DNA of 53,558 nt, from assembly GCA_007134485.1 (NCBI GenBank), contig SLKT01000072.1, positions 1 to 53,558 of the forward strand, in the 5' to 3' direction. The translations under genes and the position numbers were made by a program. The stretch comes from Wenzhouxiangella sp. Its GTDB lineage: Bacteria; Pseudomonadota; Gammaproteobacteria; Xanthomonadales; Wenzhouxiangellaceae. This document shows positions 29,758 through 37,436 of the stretch, one piece after another (the stretch's first letter is position 1; each line of letters opens with the position of its first letter). The notes under the pieces were generated by a model that did no database searches, was not told the origin of the DNA, and saw only the letters and a program-made list of their open reading frames with translations.

Positions 29758-32013
29758 TCAGGCGCCATGTGCCGCCATCCAGTCAGGCGACCCGGTCAGC
29801 ATGGAAGCGACTTCCTTGGCGGCTACCGGACGTGAGAACAGGAAACCCTGGGCGAATGAACAGCGGAAGCGACGCAGCAGATCAAGTTGCTCGGTGGTTT
29901 CCACGCCTTCGGCGACAGTCAGCATGCCCAGGTCGTTGGACAGGCTGCAGATCGTCCGCGTAATCGCCTGGTCTTCCAGATCAATGGCCAGGTCACGGAC
30001 AAATCCGCGATCAATCTTGACCACCGAAATCGGAAAATTTTTCAGGTAGGCCAGCGAGGAGTAGCCGACGCCAAAGTCATCGACGACGATGCGCATACCG
30101 ATATCATCGAGCTCCTGAAGCTTGCGCCGATTCCGGACCAGGTTCTCGATCAGGATCTCTTCGGTAATTTCCAGGTGCAGCAGTTCGGGAGGAACCCGAT
30201 ACTGGTGCAGGAGTACGCTGAGGCGCTCAGCGAAACCGCCCTCGCGCACCTGGGCGCCGGAGATATTGACCGACAACCATGGTGGAGTATCAGTCAACTT
30301 CTGCCATTCGGCCAGATCCGCCAGCGCGCGTTCCAGGGCATATTCGCCGAGCCGCCCGATCAGGCCCGTTTCCTCGGCGATCCGAATGAATTCCTGTGGT
30401 GGAACCATGTATCCCTTCTCGTGCTCCCAGCGAAGCAGCGCCTCCAGCCCGCACAGTGAAGCATCCTTGACCGAGACGATCGGCTGGTAGGCCAGGCGAA
30501 ATTGTCCGGCATCCAGCGCATGGCGAATGTCCCGACTCAGATTGAGCCGGTGCTGGGCCTGGCTGAACATCTCGCGGGTGAACACTGCATACTGATTGCG
30601 CCCGGCATTCTTGGCCTTGAACAGCGCGGTATCGGCATTCTGGATCAGTTCACTGACACTGCCTCCGGATTCGGGAAAATAAGCGATTCCGATACTGGCC
30701 GAGATGAAAAAGCGGTTGTCATCGATTGCAAAGCCGGTATCCATGGAGCGCAGGATATTCACCACCAGTTGCTCGATCTGCTCCCGGTTGCGGCGACGCA
30801 CCGCGACGAGAAATTCATCGCCGCCGTGGCGGCCGACAAAGTCGCGTTCCTTGAGCACTCCGGCCAGGCGGCGAGGGATCTCGCACAACAACTGGTCACC
30901 GAGTTGGTGGCCAAGCGAATCGTTGATGTCCTTGAACTGATCCAGATCCAGAAAAAGCAATGCCAGCTGCTGATTCTGATGCTCATCCTCCGACAGGAAC
31001 CGTTCGAGATAGCGGGTCGATCCCGTCCGGTTGGGCAAGCCGGTCAGAGGATCATGGGTGACCAGGTATTCAAGCTCCTCCTCGGCCAGTTCGCGCTCGC
31101 GAATTTCCTGTTCCAGCAGTTGATTGGAGTACACCAGGGAGCGCGCCTGTTCCGTCGCATTCAAGCCCAGAAACACAATCACGGCAAGCATCAGCGAAAC
31201 CGATAGGCCGCCGGCCAGCGCCGCCTCCGGCAACATCGACTCGAGATCAGCCCGATCAGCCCACGGCAGCCCGAACTCGAATTGGAACCCGCTGCCATCC
31301 TCGTCCAGATCCAGGAGGAAGGAGCCCAGCCAGTCCACATCGAGAGAAGCGGTTTCGCCGGCTTCAACCGGAAATATCTGTGTCTCGTCGGCGAATATGC
31401 GTAATTCCAGGCCATCGAGAAACTGCTCGGAAACCATGGCTTCGACCGCCTCGGCCACACTCATGACAACAATCAGGAATCCATCATTCTGATCGCCTGT
31501 TCCGATCGGGTGGGCAAAGAACAAGACAAAATCCTCGCCGGCGGCCGGGACCGGACGCATGACCACGAACCCTCCCGTCTCGGCCACCTCTTCGAGCCGC
31601 GTTCTGTAGCGTTTCAGGACCTCTCGGGCCTGACCCCGGGTTTCAGTCATCAGCGCCTCGCCCTCGTTGAAGCGAACATCGAGGTCACGATCAAGAATGG
31701 AAAATGTCCGATAAAAGGCGTAATCGGCACGCAACATCATCATGTCCGCGCTCCATTCATTCACATCCACGGAATCGGAGCGGGACAGGCGAGTTGCGAT
31801 ACGCTGCTGGATCTCGAGGTGATATTCCACGCTGTGCATCACATCGATCTGGACAAAACGCGCGAGCTGGTCGACATGCCGTGTGACGGCCTGCTCCTCG
31901 ACACGCTCCAGGTTGACGTAAAACCACCAGGTGGCGACCACGCCCAGAATGAGGGCAATGGCCGCAAGCGCCACCGAACGGTGATAACGAACCGCTGTTC
32001 GGCCCTCACTCAT
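29758..32013 (-). CDS. Membrane GGDEF-EAL protein with periplasmic sensor domain
   Basis: A 751-residue protein. TM1 (SVALAAIALILGVVATWWFY) and TM2 (LSVSLMLAVIVFLGL, near residue 285) flank a CHASE-like periplasmic domain. A GGDEF domain with intact RHGGDEF and DLDQFKDINDSLGH follows, then an EAL domain with GLEALLRW (ELL-type start of the motif), EITEE, DDFGVGYSS, KIDRGFV, AEGVE. Both synthesis and hydrolysis motifs look intact, so net activity depends on the sensor. Start ATG 32013 is preferred to TTG 32049. It is convergent with the REC-EAL gene, sharing the c-di-GMP theme. Confidence 0.93.
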   Translation of the reverse strand: MSEGRTAVRYHRSVALAAIALILGVVATWWFYVNLERVEEQAVTRHVDQLARFVQIDVMHSVEYHLEIQQRIATRLSRSDSVDVNEWSADMMMLRADYAFYRTFSILDRDLDVRFNEGEALMTETRGQAREVLKRYRTRLEEVAETGGFVVMRPVPAAGEDFVLFFAHPIGTGDQNDGFLIVVMSVAEAVEAMVSEQFLDGLELRIFADETQIFPVEAGETASLDVDWLGSFLLDLDEDGSGFQFEFGLPWADRADLESMLPEAALAGGLSVSLMLAVIVFLGLNATEQARSLVYSNQLLEQEIRERELAEEELEYLVTHDPLTGLPNRTGSTRYLERFLSEDEHQNQQLALLFLDLDQFKDINDSLGHQLGDQLLCEIPRRLAGVLKERDFVGRHGGDEFLVAVRRRNREQIEQLVVNILRSMDTGFAIDDNRFFISASIGIAYFPESGGSVSELIQNADTALFKAKNAGRNQYAVFTREMFSQAQHRLNLSRDIRHALDAGQFRLAYQPIVSVKDASLCGLEALLRWEHEKGYMVPPQEFIRIAEETGLIGRLGEYALERALADLAEWQKLTDTPPWLSVNISGAQVREGGFAERLSVLLHQYRVPPELLHLEITEEILIENLVRNRRKLQELDDIGMRIVVDDFGVGYSSLAYLKNFPISVVKIDRGFVRDLAIDLEDQAITRTICSLSNDLGMLTVAEGVETTEQLDLLRRFRCSFAQGFLFSRPVAAKEVASMLTGSPDWMAAHGA

Positions 32014-32221
32014 CGGCGTAACGCAAAGTGATGTGAGCCCGGGAATCAATGATCATCAGGAAAAATGCTGGCTCAGTGGCAAATTTTTCGAGCAGACGGC
32101 AGTATAACTCAGGCTGGCGAAAGCGCTAGTGCCGCCTAACACTCTGTGAGTTTTAGAGCGTGCCTGATAAGCGGGGTACACTAGAATCTTTGCAGCAACC
32201 ACGACCAGCGAGATCGGTGAC

Positions 32222-32620
32222 ATGGATGTTCGTTTTCTGTCCGGCATAGTCGCCGGTCTGGCCATCGGCCTGGTGATTTCCGAGGCGCTGATTGCCGGTG
32301 CCGGCCTGCTGCTGCCGGAATTCGACCTGGCGACCCGATTCACCGGGCAGGGCGCACCAGAGCGCATGGACTTCGTGGTCACGGCACTGGTCTATGCGCT
32401 GGCGGCCGGGCTGGGTGCAACCATGGCAGCGGCGATTGCCGGCCCGACCGCTGGAGGCCTATGCGGCATGATGTGGTTGGTGCCGTTTTTTCTACTTGGC
32501 TCACTGTCGAATGGCGGCGAGCTGCTCTCGGCCACCATGGCGATTGCCGGCCTGGGCGGCACCTTGCTGGGGATTCGCCTAGCAGTAGGTTGTCCACACG
32601 GACCATCCAAGACAGACTGA
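32222..32620 (+). CDS. Small four-helix membrane protein
   Basis: A 132-residue protein with four hydrophobic segments (about residues 5-30, 50-72, 75-95 and 100-120) separated by short loops, one with LPEFDLATRFTGQG. No signal peptide, no recognised family. A TACACT -10-like element about 30 nt upstream may drive it. No operon partner is evident before the cytochrome gene. Confidence 0.65.
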   Translation: MDVRFLSGIVAGLAIGLVISEALIAGAGLLLPEFDLATRFTGQGAPERMDFVVTALVYALAAGLGATMAAAIAGPTAGGLCGMMWLVPFFLLGSLSNGGELLSATMAIAGLGGTLLGIRLAVGCPHGPSKTD

Positions 32621-32648
32621 TCAATTTCCTGCGCGGGTCAAGCTGAGA

Positions 32649-32654
32649 TATAAT
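32649..32654 (+). promoter_or_regulatory. -10 element TATAAT upstream of cytochrome c gene
   Basis: A consensus TATAAT, with a weak -35 (TTTCCT at 32625-32630, 18-nt gap). Transcription would begin near 32661, just before the hairpin at 32665-32695 and about 60 nt upstream of the GTG start. Confidence 0.5.
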
Positions 32655-32664
32655 CGTGGATTGA

Positions 32665-32695
32665 GTGTCCGCTCGACGCGGACACATTCATTTTT
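32665..32695 (+). terminator. Terminator-like hairpin between promoter and cytochrome start
   Basis: An 8-bp perfect stem (GTGTCCGC/GCGGACAC, loop TCGAC) followed by ATTCATTTTT. It could end the 32222-32620 transcript. It also lies only a few bases after the inferred start site of the cytochrome transcript, so it could act as a leader attenuator. Confidence 0.55.
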
Positions 32696-32722
32696 GCTGG
32701 TCGAACACGAGGTGGCCCCGGC

Positions 32723-33226
32723 GTGTCTGCGGAACATGATCGAATTTTCATCAAGAACTTCAGCCTGACCATTGTCGGGCTGATGATTTTCACGGTACTG
32801 ATCATCGCACTGGCGATCGGTATTCACAATCGTCTCGAACTCAGTGATACGCCATCACGGGATGCAGCCCGGCAGGATCGGTTGCAGCCTTTTGCCGGAG
32901 TCTATGCCGGCGAAACCGGCCGAGCCGCAGCAGAAGAAGCGGCAGCGGCCGCGGCAGCGGCCGAACCGCAGGTGGCCTTCGATGGATCCCTTGACGGCGG
33001 CTTGATCTACGAACGTGCCTGCGCAAGTTGTCATGATGGCGGCATTGCCGGAGCACCGGAAATGGAGGCCAGCGCCTGGGCCGGACGCCTGGACAAGAGC
33101 AAGGAAGAGCTGGTTGCCAACGCCATCAATGGCATTGGCGCCATGCCACCACGTGGCGGTCGCCGTGACCTCAGTGACGAGCAGGTCGAGGTATCCGTGG
33201 CCTACATGCTCGACATGCTGGAGTAA
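32723..33226 (+). CDS. Membrane-anchored c-type cytochrome (c5-like)
   Basis: A 167-residue protein: N-terminal anchor (SLTIVGLMIFTVLIIALAIGI), an Ala-rich linker (EEAAAAAAAA), then a single-heme domain with CASCH and the methionine-ligand region GAMPPRGG. The layout matches gammaproteobacterial cytochrome c5-type proteins, which shuttle electrons in the periplasm to terminal oxidases or reductases. The GTG start follows GAGGTGG. The last 25 nt overlap the convergent acpH gene. Confidence 0.9.
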   Translation: MSAEHDRIFIKNFSLTIVGLMIFTVLIIALAIGIHNRLELSDTPSRDAARQDRLQPFAGVYAGETGRAAAEEAAAAAAAAEPQVAFDGSLDGGLIYERACASCHDGGIAGAPEMEASAWAGRLDKSKEELVANAINGIGAMPPRGGRRDLSDEQVEVSVAYMLDMLE

Positions 33227-33801
33227 CGCCAGCCGGCAGTTCGCGTCCAGACCTCGGGAAACACCGCGAGAAACAACGTTTCGACTTCGTCCTCATGGGC
33301 ATCCAGAACCTCGAGGCCACGGGCCAGCGGGCTGACTCGACCATGTCGCCAGGCCAGCCCCTGGAATATGGCGTCGATGGTCGCCCTGTCCCCGTATCTC
33401 GACCACAGGTCCCGCCTTCGCGCCCAGTGCCTGAAGCGTTGCAGTCGAGGCGGCAGACATTCATCATGTCGCTCAAGCATCACATCGACCCCTTCGGCGA
33501 ATTCCGCCAGGGGGCAGGGCCCGAACTCTCCCCAGTGACGAGCCAGCATGTGATCGAACAGGACATCCAGAAAAATGCCGCCGTAGCGACGCCACGGCGC
33601 ATCCAGCCCGGCAATGAAGGCGCGAACACCCGGACTCGAATCACTGAGCGCATCGATCCGTCGATGCAGGCGCACCCCTCTAGCCCAACTGGCCGGAAGC
33701 TCGTCAAGCGCCAGACTCCCCTTGATGTGATCGCCGAGGAAAGCCCCGAGTCGCAGGCCTTCGTCGCTACCTGCCAGGACCAGATGGGCCAGATGGTTCA
33801 T
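33202..33801 (-). CDS. acpH: Acyl-carrier-protein phosphodiesterase
   Basis: A 199-residue AcpH family member of normal length. It starts MNHLAHLVLA and has GAFLGDHIKGSL, RLHRRIDALSD and DVLFDHMLARHW, the conserved acidic/histidine segments of this HD-like fold. It removes the phosphopantetheine arm from acyl carrier protein, recycling apo-ACP. Convergent with the cytochrome gene, overlapping its 3' end by 25 nt. Confidence 0.92.
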   Translation of the reverse strand: MNHLAHLVLAGSDEGLRLGAFLGDHIKGSLALDELPASWARGVRLHRRIDALSDSSPGVRAFIAGLDAPWRRYGGIFLDVLFDHMLARHWGEFGPCPLAEFAEGVDVMLERHDECLPPRLQRFRHWARRRDLWSRYGDRATIDAIFQGLAWRHGRVSPLARGLEVLDAHEDEVETLFLAVFPEVWTRTAGWRYSSMSSM

Positions 33802-33904
33802 GCGAATTCAATGCGGATTCATGGGACATGCAGCGGCAGCGCCAACTGGGGTATCATGATGCCCCTTTTCATGGGCAAACGGCAACCATTGAGGGCTTTC
33901 CCGC

Positions 33905-34561
33905 GTGCTTGATCCTGATCAGTTTCCCGGAGAAGGTAGCGAATTCTTCCTGACCGGACCGGCCGGGCGCCTGGAGTGCCTGGCCGATTGCCCCAAGACC
34001 GACAAGATCCGTCAAGCCACTGCCGTGCTGTGCCATCCGCACCCACGCCATGGCGGCACCATGCGCAACAAGGTCGTCACCATAATGGAGCGTGCCCTGC
34101 GTGAGCTCGGGCTGTGTACGGTGCGCTTCAATTACCGCGGTGTAGGCGAAAGCGAGGGCGAATTCGACGATGGCATCGGCGAATCGGAAGACCTCTACTC
34201 GGTTGTTGAGTGGGTGCGCCGGGTACGGCCGGATACGGATCTGTGGCTGGGGGGCTTTTCCTTCGGCGCTTACATTACCTTGCAGGTCGCCCAGGAGCTT
34301 CCGGTCCGCCAGCTCATTACCATTGCCCCGCCAGTCGAGCGCTACGGGTTCGATCACCTGATGCCGCCCAACTGTCCCTGGCTGGTGGTTCAGGGCGAAG
34401 AAGACGATGTCGTTTCACCCCAGGCCGTTCAGGATTGGGTGAACGCCCTGGACCAGAAGCCCGACCTGGTGATGATGGAGGGCACCGGCCACTTCTTCCA
34501 CCGCCGCCTGATGGATTTGCGCGGCCTGATCAAGAACCACGTCCAACCCAATCTGCCTTGA
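33905..34561 (+). CDS. Alpha/beta hydrolase
   Basis: A 218-residue alpha/beta-hydrolase. The oxyanion-type CHPHPRHGGTMRNKVV, nucleophile elbow GFSFGA (Ser), acid region (GEEDDVVSP) and catalytic His in GTGHFFH are visible; this set fits the small CocE/NonD-like or YcfP-like hydrolases. GTG start with GAGGG about 8 nt upstream. It overlaps zapE by 4 nt (TTGA), so the two are co-translated. Substrate unknown. Confidence 0.88.
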   Translation: MLDPDQFPGEGSEFFLTGPAGRLECLADCPKTDKIRQATAVLCHPHPRHGGTMRNKVVTIMERALRELGLCTVRFNYRGVGESEGEFDDGIGESEDLYSVVEWVRRVRPDTDLWLGGFSFGAYITLQVAQELPVRQLITIAPPVERYGFDHLMPPNCPWLVVQGEEDDVVSPQAVQDWVNALDQKPDLVMMEGTGHFFHRRLMDLRGLIKNHVQPNLP

Positions 34562-35655
34562 GCAAGCCATCGGCCATCGGCCCTCTTGACCGGCTACAGC
34601 AGCTGGTCGACGCCGGGTCCTTGCAGGCGGATCCGGCCCAGACCCGCCTGGCCGAGCATCTTCAGAAACGCTTCGAAGAGCTCGAAAGCCGGCGACCCTC
34701 GTGGTGGGCACGCGTGCGCGGTCGTTACCCCGCGCTGACAGGGCTCTATATCCATGGGAAGGTCGGTCGTGGCAAGACCATGCTGATGGACTTGTTTGCC
34801 GCCTGTCTGGAGGATGCGGAAATCGCGGTCTGGCGGATACACTTCCATCGCTTCATGGATGAAATCCATGATCGCCTCAACTTCATGAACAACAAGACCG
34901 ATCCGCTCAGCCTGGTGGCCCGCGACATCGCCCGCCGTTCACGCGTGCTGTGTTTCGACGAGTTCCACGTCAGCGATATCGGCGATGCGATGATCCTGGG
35001 CACTATGATGGGGGAGCTGTTTGATCGCCAGGTGATGCTGGTGGCGACCAGCAACACCGCGCCGGATGACTTGTACGCCGATGGCCTCCAGCGCGCGCGC
35101 TTCCTGCCCGCCATCGAGGCCATCAAGTCGCGCTGCGAGGTGGTTTGCCTGGATGCCGATGAAGACTATCGGTTTCGCGAGCTCATGCGACATCCGGTTT
35201 ATTACCTGGACGGCCAGTCCGAAACGGCAGACGACCTGGAGTCGGAGTTCCGTGCCCTGGCCGCCGGCGAACATATCAGCACGGCCGCGCTCAAGATCCG
35301 CGGCCATACCATCCAGCCGATCCGGCGGGCCGGTTCGGTCGCCTGGTTCGACTTTGCCGGACTCTGCGAGGGACCGCGCGCGTCCAGCGACTACATCGAG
35401 CTGGCGCGACGTTTTTCCACCCTGATCATCAGCGGGATCCCGCAATTGACCGAATCCGACAATGATGCCGCCCGGCGCCTGATTCATCTGGTCGACGAGT
35501 GCTACGACCGAGCCGTCAAACTGATCATCACCGCCGCCGTCGGCCCCGAAGACCTCTACATCGGCCAACGCCTGGCCGCCCCCTTCGAACGCACCCGCTC
35601 AAGACTGGTGGAGATGCAAAGCAGCGAATACCTGTCCCTCCCCCACAAACCGTGA
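34558..35655 (+). CDS. zapE: Cell-division ATPase ZapE (AFG1 family)
   Basis: A 365-residue ATPase with Walker A GKVGRGKT, Walker B VLCFDEFH and sensor ATSNT, all matching ZapE/AFG1. ZapE interacts with the Z-ring and destabilises FtsZ polymers under stress. TTG start at 34558, fused with the preceding stop (TTGA). The reading frame is open well upstream, but the extra part is the shadow of the hydrolase gene. The heptamer array follows from 12 nt after the stop. Confidence 0.94.
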   Translation: MSKPSAIGPLDRLQQLVDAGSLQADPAQTRLAEHLQKRFEELESRRPSWWARVRGRYPALTGLYIHGKVGRGKTMLMDLFAACLEDAEIAVWRIHFHRFMDEIHDRLNFMNNKTDPLSLVARDIARRSRVLCFDEFHVSDIGDAMILGTMMGELFDRQVMLVATSNTAPDDLYADGLQRARFLPAIEAIKSRCEVVCLDADEDYRFRELMRHPVYYLDGQSETADDLESEFRALAAGEHISTAALKIRGHTIQPIRRAGSVAWFDFAGLCEGPRASSDYIELARRFSTLIISGIPQLTESDNDAARRLIHLVDECYDRAVKLIITAAVGPEDLYIGQRLAAPFERTRSRLVEMQSSEYLSLPHKP

Positions 35656-35666
35656 CCTCCGAATTC

Positions 35667-35825
35667 AAGGTTTAAGGTTTAAGGAATTCGGGTTCAGATA
35701 CACGCTTTACGGTTTACGATTTACGGGAAAGATCAAGGTACAAGGCGCAAGGAAAACCCGGCAGCCTGTTGCCCCTACCACCGACCACCGACTACAGACC
35801 ACCGTCTCCCGTCTCCCGTCTCCCG
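35667..35825. repeat. Mosaic of tandem heptanucleotide repeats, locus 1
   Basis: Blocks of 7-nt units: AAGGTTT (35667-35684, 2.6 copies, flanked by inverted GAATTC); TTTACGG/TTTACGA three times, one divergent unit, then CAAGGTA, CAAGGCG and CAAGGAA (35706-35754, seven units in one register); and ACCACCG, ACCACCG, ACTACAG, ACCACCG, then TCTCCCG three times (35777-35825, seven units in one register). It fills the gap between the convergent zapE and TetR stops. No coding content. Confidence 0.88.
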
Positions 35826-35826
35826 T

Positions 35827-36420
35827 TCAAACATCCACCAACGTCTCGATCACATGCTGCACATAACTGTCGAACTCCGGCTCGTCGCGGTCCGGCACCA
35901 GTCCCTGGGCCTGTAGTTGCAGGTAACCCACATAGGAGGAATAAACCAGGTTGGCGCGCTGGCGGGCGGCGTGTGCATCCAGACCAAGCTCCTCGAATGC
36001 AGCACCGAGTTGCTGGATGCGGCGACTGGTCACACGCTTGAGCACCGGCCCGACCCGCGAATCATTCGGCGCGGCGCACAAGGCCGTGTAAATACGGTGG
36101 GTCAGGGTCTGCCGACTGGTACGCCAGACAAATTGTGACAGTCGCTCGGCCGGCGCCAAGTCCGCCCCCAGGGCGAGCTTGAGGTGATAACGATCCTGAT
36201 TCTCCCACCGTTCCAGGGCGCGTTCGAGCAACTCGTGCTTGCCCGGGAAGTGCCAGTAGAAACTCCCCTTGGTAATGCCCAGGCGGCGAGCCAGCGGCTC
36301 CACGGCCAGGGCACTGATGCCTTTTTCGGCAATCAATTCCAGGGCAGCCTGTTCCCAATCAGCCGGTGTCAGGCGATTGCGCTCAGTGCTTGAGCGATTG
36401 GCGGGGGTGGAATTGGACAT
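35827..36420 (-). CDS. TetR/AcrR family transcriptional regulator
   Basis: A 197-residue repressor. The N-terminal helix-turn-helix reads ALAVEPLARRLGITKGSFYWHF followed by PGKHELLERAL; the C-terminal half is the ligand and dimer domain. It is divergent from the hydrolase-fadE pair across a 137-nt gap, so it may control those genes in response to a fatty-acid signal; that is inferred from position. A 9-nt repeat (CATACTCTG) occurs at 36431-36439 and 36530-36538 in the shared gap. Its stop is 2 nt after the heptamer array. Confidence 0.9.
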   Translation of the reverse strand: MSNSTPANRSSTERNRLTPADWEQAALELIAEKGISALAVEPLARRLGITKGSFYWHFPGKHELLERALERWENQDRYHLKLALGADLAPAERLSQFVWRTSRQTLTHRIYTALCAAPNDSRVGPVLKRVTSRRIQQLGAAFEELGLDAHAARQRANLVYSSYVGYLQLQAQGLVPDRDEPEFDSYVQHVIETLVDV

Positions 36421-36506
36421 GGGTTGCCATCATACTCTGAAACTCGGGGTGGTCGGCGCCTGGTTCATCGAGCTTGTTTCCGATTGACCGGGGACCAATA
36501 TCACCA

Positions 36507-36535
36507 TTGACTAACGCAAAGGGTAACCCCATACT
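36507..36535 (+). promoter_or_regulatory. Sigma70 promoter of the hydrolase-fadE operon
   Basis: TTGACT (36507-36512) and CATACT (36530-36535) are 17 nt apart. A start site near 36542 would place ATG 36543 at the very 5' end of the mRNA and ATG 36558 about 16 nt in. The spacer contains GGGTAACCC, a small inverted repeat that could be an operator. Confidence 0.7.
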
Positions 36536-36557
36536 CTGCCGTATGGAAGCTGTTCGT

Positions 36558-37430
36558 ATGGAAGCTGTTCGCAAACTTCATGATGATATCCGTCGCCGTC
36601 AGATCTGGACCGATGACGGCGTCCGTTTGAGCCTTCGCTATTACGGCGATGACCGCGCCCCGTGTGTGCTGATGGCCCATGGCTTCGGGCAGACCCAGTT
36701 TTCCTGGGAAGATACCGGTCGTCGACTGGCCGCGGCCGGTTGGCAAGCGGTCAGCTATGATGCGCGAGGTCACGGCGAGAGTGATCGTTCCCCCACCGGC
36801 GAGTACGACTTCGAGCAATTCGTGGAAGACTTTCGCCGGGTATGCGCCTCGCTGCCCAACCTGCCGATCGTGATTGGCGCGTCCATGGGTGGGCTGACCG
36901 CTCTGCTGGCACACTCCGAAAAGCCAAAGGTTGCGGTCAAGGCGCTGGTGCTGGTCGATATTGCGCCGCGCTGGGACGAGCGCGGCGTGGCCGCCATGCT
37001 GGCCTTCATGCGCCAGAATCCACAAGGCTTCGAAACCATGGAAGAAGCCAGCGAGGCAGTGCGCGCCTTCCTGCCGCACCGCCGCAACAAGCGCCCGACC
37101 AATATCAGCCGCAACCTGCGACAGGCTTCCAATGGTCGCTGGTACTGGCACTGGGATCCGGCCATGCTCGCCCTGGCCGAGAAAAGCAGCAATCTGCAAT
37201 CGCGCCTGCAGTCGGCCAGTCGCCGCCTCAAGATGCCCGCCCTGCTGATTTCCGGTGGCGAAAGTGAGCTGATCGGAGCTGAGCATTCCAAGGAATTTCT
37301 CAAGCTGGCTCCGCACGCCGAACACATTGAACTACCCGAAGCCGGTCATGCAGTCGCCAGCGACGCTCATGACAGTTTCATCAATGCAATCACTCCATTT
37401 CTCAAGCGCCAGGCAAGCCAGGGAGCGTAA
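36558..37430 (+). CDS. Alpha/beta hydrolase
   Basis: A 290-residue alpha/beta-hydrolase with oxyanion segment AHGFGQTQFSW, nucleophile elbow GASMGG, acid region (SGGESELIG) and catalytic His in EAGHAVASD. It is 6 nt upstream of fadE and likely acts on a lipid ester, thioester or related compound in fatty-acid use (inferred from context). The 5' end is duplicated: a 15-nt block (ATGGAAGCTGTTCG plus one base) occurs twice, giving ATGs at 36543 and 36558. ATG 36558 is preferred because GGAAG of the first copy provides a ribosome-binding site at the right distance. Confidence 0.85.
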   Translation: MEAVRKLHDDIRRRQIWTDDGVRLSLRYYGDDRAPCVLMAHGFGQTQFSWEDTGRRLAAAGWQAVSYDARGHGESDRSPTGEYDFEQFVEDFRRVCASLPNLPIVIGASMGGLTALLAHSEKPKVAVKALVLVDIAPRWDERGVAAMLAFMRQNPQGFETMEEASEAVRAFLPHRRNKRPTNISRNLRQASNGRWYWHWDPAMLALAEKSSNLQSRLQSASRRLKMPALLISGGESELIGAEHSKEFLKLAPHAEHIELPEAGHAVASDAHDSFINAITPFLKRQASQGA

Positions 37431-37436
37431 CTCCTC

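Noticed and set aside
34210-34557. 5' extension of zapE to an upstream start
   Set aside because: The extra codons lie in another frame of the hydrolase gene and lack similarity to ZapE; TTG 34558 gives the normal length.
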